The notes beneath the pieces are model-generated. The model worked only from the letters and a program-made list of their open reading frames with translations, searched no databases and was not told where the DNA came from. From Dehalococcoidales bacterium (GTDB lineage: Bacteria; Chloroflexota; Dehalococcoidia; Dehalococcoidales; UBA3254), in assembly GCA_028718465.1 (NCBI GenBank), contig JAQULX010000169.1, positions 1 through 6,461 of the forward strand: DNA of 6,461 bases, in the 5' to 3' direction. The translations under genes were made by a program, and so were the position numbers. Below, piece by piece: positions 5,337 to 6,461 of the stretch (the first letter of the stretch is position 1; the number at the start of each line of letters is the position of its first letter).

Positions 5337-6461
5337 GCGTAATAGTGAGAAAGAGACGAATTATAATCGCAGCCATAACCTGGTGCATGGCGGCAGTCCT
5401 GATGATCACACTGCCAGGATGCAATCGGAACGATGCCCAGATGAGGATACCTGAGAATATTAATGAACTATCTCTGGTGCAGATGTGGGATGACGTTGTG
5501 AAGATAATCGGCATCCAGCAACAAACAGCTTATCTGGATGAGTTTTTGCTGGATGTCAGCTACCAAAACGGCAAGATTAATACATTATGGTTTACTTGCT
5601 ATGTAACTAATAATAGACTCGATTGGACCCATTATTTCATTGGTTTCGATGAAGGTCGAAGATTGCGGTGGCAATCAGATGAAACCCAGGGAGTTCCCAG
5701 CGAATTCAACATCCGGTTAATTTACAATCCCCGGATTTTATTCGCCGAGCTGGATAAAATCGGCTTTTCTTATGTTCAATCCACCTCTTCAGGATTTTCC
5801 GCTCACGCACAACAGACACGCAACTCCACATTCAGCATTGATTCGCCCATAGCGATACCATATCACCTAAAAGATGGGAAGTTGATACCGCTGAAATTCA
5901 TAACGCTGAATAGTGAGCAACTCAGCATGCCTGTATGGATAGGCAGGGGGCAAAGACAAAAGCCTCCCGCGCCTCCTGTGCCCCCGGACTCGGAGTATGT
6001 TCAGCTTGAAATCTGGTTCCTCAGCGAAGATATAAATAAGGCGGAAAAGGTAGAGTACCTGGAGAGTGGCGGTAAAGCCGGGTACTCTGCTTTCGTTTCC
6101 GGAATTCAGGATGTGCTGCCGGTCGGTTGGGAACTGCAAGTTATCGACCAGACGGGAATAATGGACCCGCCTCATGGATTGAATGAACCTATCTTCCGGA
6201 TAGACTTCGTTGACCGCACGCAGCAATTTAAAGATTCGGGAGGGCGAGTCTTTAACCCGAGTCTTCGTCTTTATTTTTACGATATCCAGGAAAAAGACGC
6301 TATCCTTAACGTTATAGAAGCGGAGAAAATATATTCCTGGGATATTCCGGACTATTTCGATGAGACTTCCCGATATATTATCGTGACATCACCTTTATAC
6401 ATCAACGGCGGAGTCTTCACCGACCAGGCGATGGAGCTTTACCGTCCGCTGGAGACATCTC
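5333..6461 (+). CDS. Hypothetical lipoprotein, GTG start (3' partial)
   Basis: The frame from GTG 5333 runs without a stop to the window end, giving 376 complete codons. The N-terminus has a basic region (VRKRRIII), a hydrophobic core and the lipobox L-P-G-C with Cys30 as the acylation site, so export and lipid anchoring are likely. No strong ribosome site precedes GTG 5333; its four-base overlap with the previous stop suggests translation by coupling. GTG 5345 is an alternative start that keeps the signal peptide. The mature part looks soluble and rich in beta strands. Residues about 50-205 form one region, a proline-rich hinge (PPAPPVPP, 211-218) follows, and a second region starts near 220 ('YVQLEIWFLSEDINKAEKV'). 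I recognise no family or catalytic motif. It ends an apparent co-directional cluster that includes two other lipoproteins. Absence of an ATG start and of a stop in the window makes it easy to overlook, but codon use and protein character support it well. Confidence 0.85.
   Translation, partial: MSVIVRKRRIIIAAITWCMAAVLMITLPGCNRNDAQMRIPENINELSLVQMWDDVVKIIGIQQQTAYLDEFLLDVSYQNGKINTLWFTCYVTNNRLDWTHYFIGFDEGRRLRWQSDETQGVPSEFNIRLIYNPRILFAELDKIGFSYVQSTSSGFSAHAQQTRNSTFSIDSPIAIPYHLKDGKLIPLKFITLNSEQLSMPVWIGRGQRQKPPAPPVPPDSEYVQLEIWFLSEDINKAEKVEYLESGGKAGYSAFVSGIQDVLPVGWELQVIDQTGIMDPPHGLNEPIFRIDFVDRTQQFKDSGGRVFNPSLRLYFYDIQEKDAILNVIEAEKIYSWDIPDYFDETSRYIIVTSPLYINGGVFTDQAMELYRPLETS

Noticed and set aside
5867..6226. 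119-codon minus-strand open frame
   Set aside because: It is antisense to the continuous + strand lipoprotein frame starting at 5333, which has a signal peptide and lipobox.

Overview
The window is about 6.5 kb of bacterial DNA of moderate GC content (near 50% by eye). Every gene I can support lies on the + strand. Good Shine-Dalgarno sites precede most genes, and three genes encode lipoprotein-type signal peptides, so the source is a bacterium. Stand-alone Reg_prop propellers and internalin-like LRR lipoproteins are common in environmental Chloroflexota (Dehalococcoidia-like) genomes, and that is my best but low-confidence guess. No rRNA, tRNA, transposase or housekeeping marker is present to confirm it.

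Layout from left to right: (1) the 3' end of a gene for a repeat protein with a period of about 57 residues and the signature 'AQ..DAEGN.LWG' (to 551); (2) a five-helix membrane protein (562-1041); (3) a 607-residue lipoprotein with an unassigned N-terminal domain and a C-terminal propeller of eight Reg_prop-type units (1059-2882); (4) a 565-residue lipoprotein with an N-terminal domain of uncertain family, an internalin-style cap and about eleven leucine-rich repeats (2905-4602); (5) a 123-residue three-helix membrane protein (4639-5010); (6) a 103-residue soluble coiled-coil protein (5025-5336); (7) the 5' part of another lipoprotein gene, starting at GTG 5333 and open to the window end.

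Gaps between genes are 10 to 36 bases, and the last pair overlaps by 4 bases (GTGA). I see no convincing terminator or promoter between them, so a single operon is likely. No stretch longer than 300 bases lacks a gene.

Taken together, this looks like a cell-envelope module: three surface-anchored lipoproteins, two with repeat scaffolds typical of protein-protein or ligand binding, two small integral membrane proteins and one small cytoplasmic coiled-coil protein. No enzyme active site, kinase, transporter or nuclease is recognisable. The joint function is unknown, and a shared complex is only an inference from gene order.
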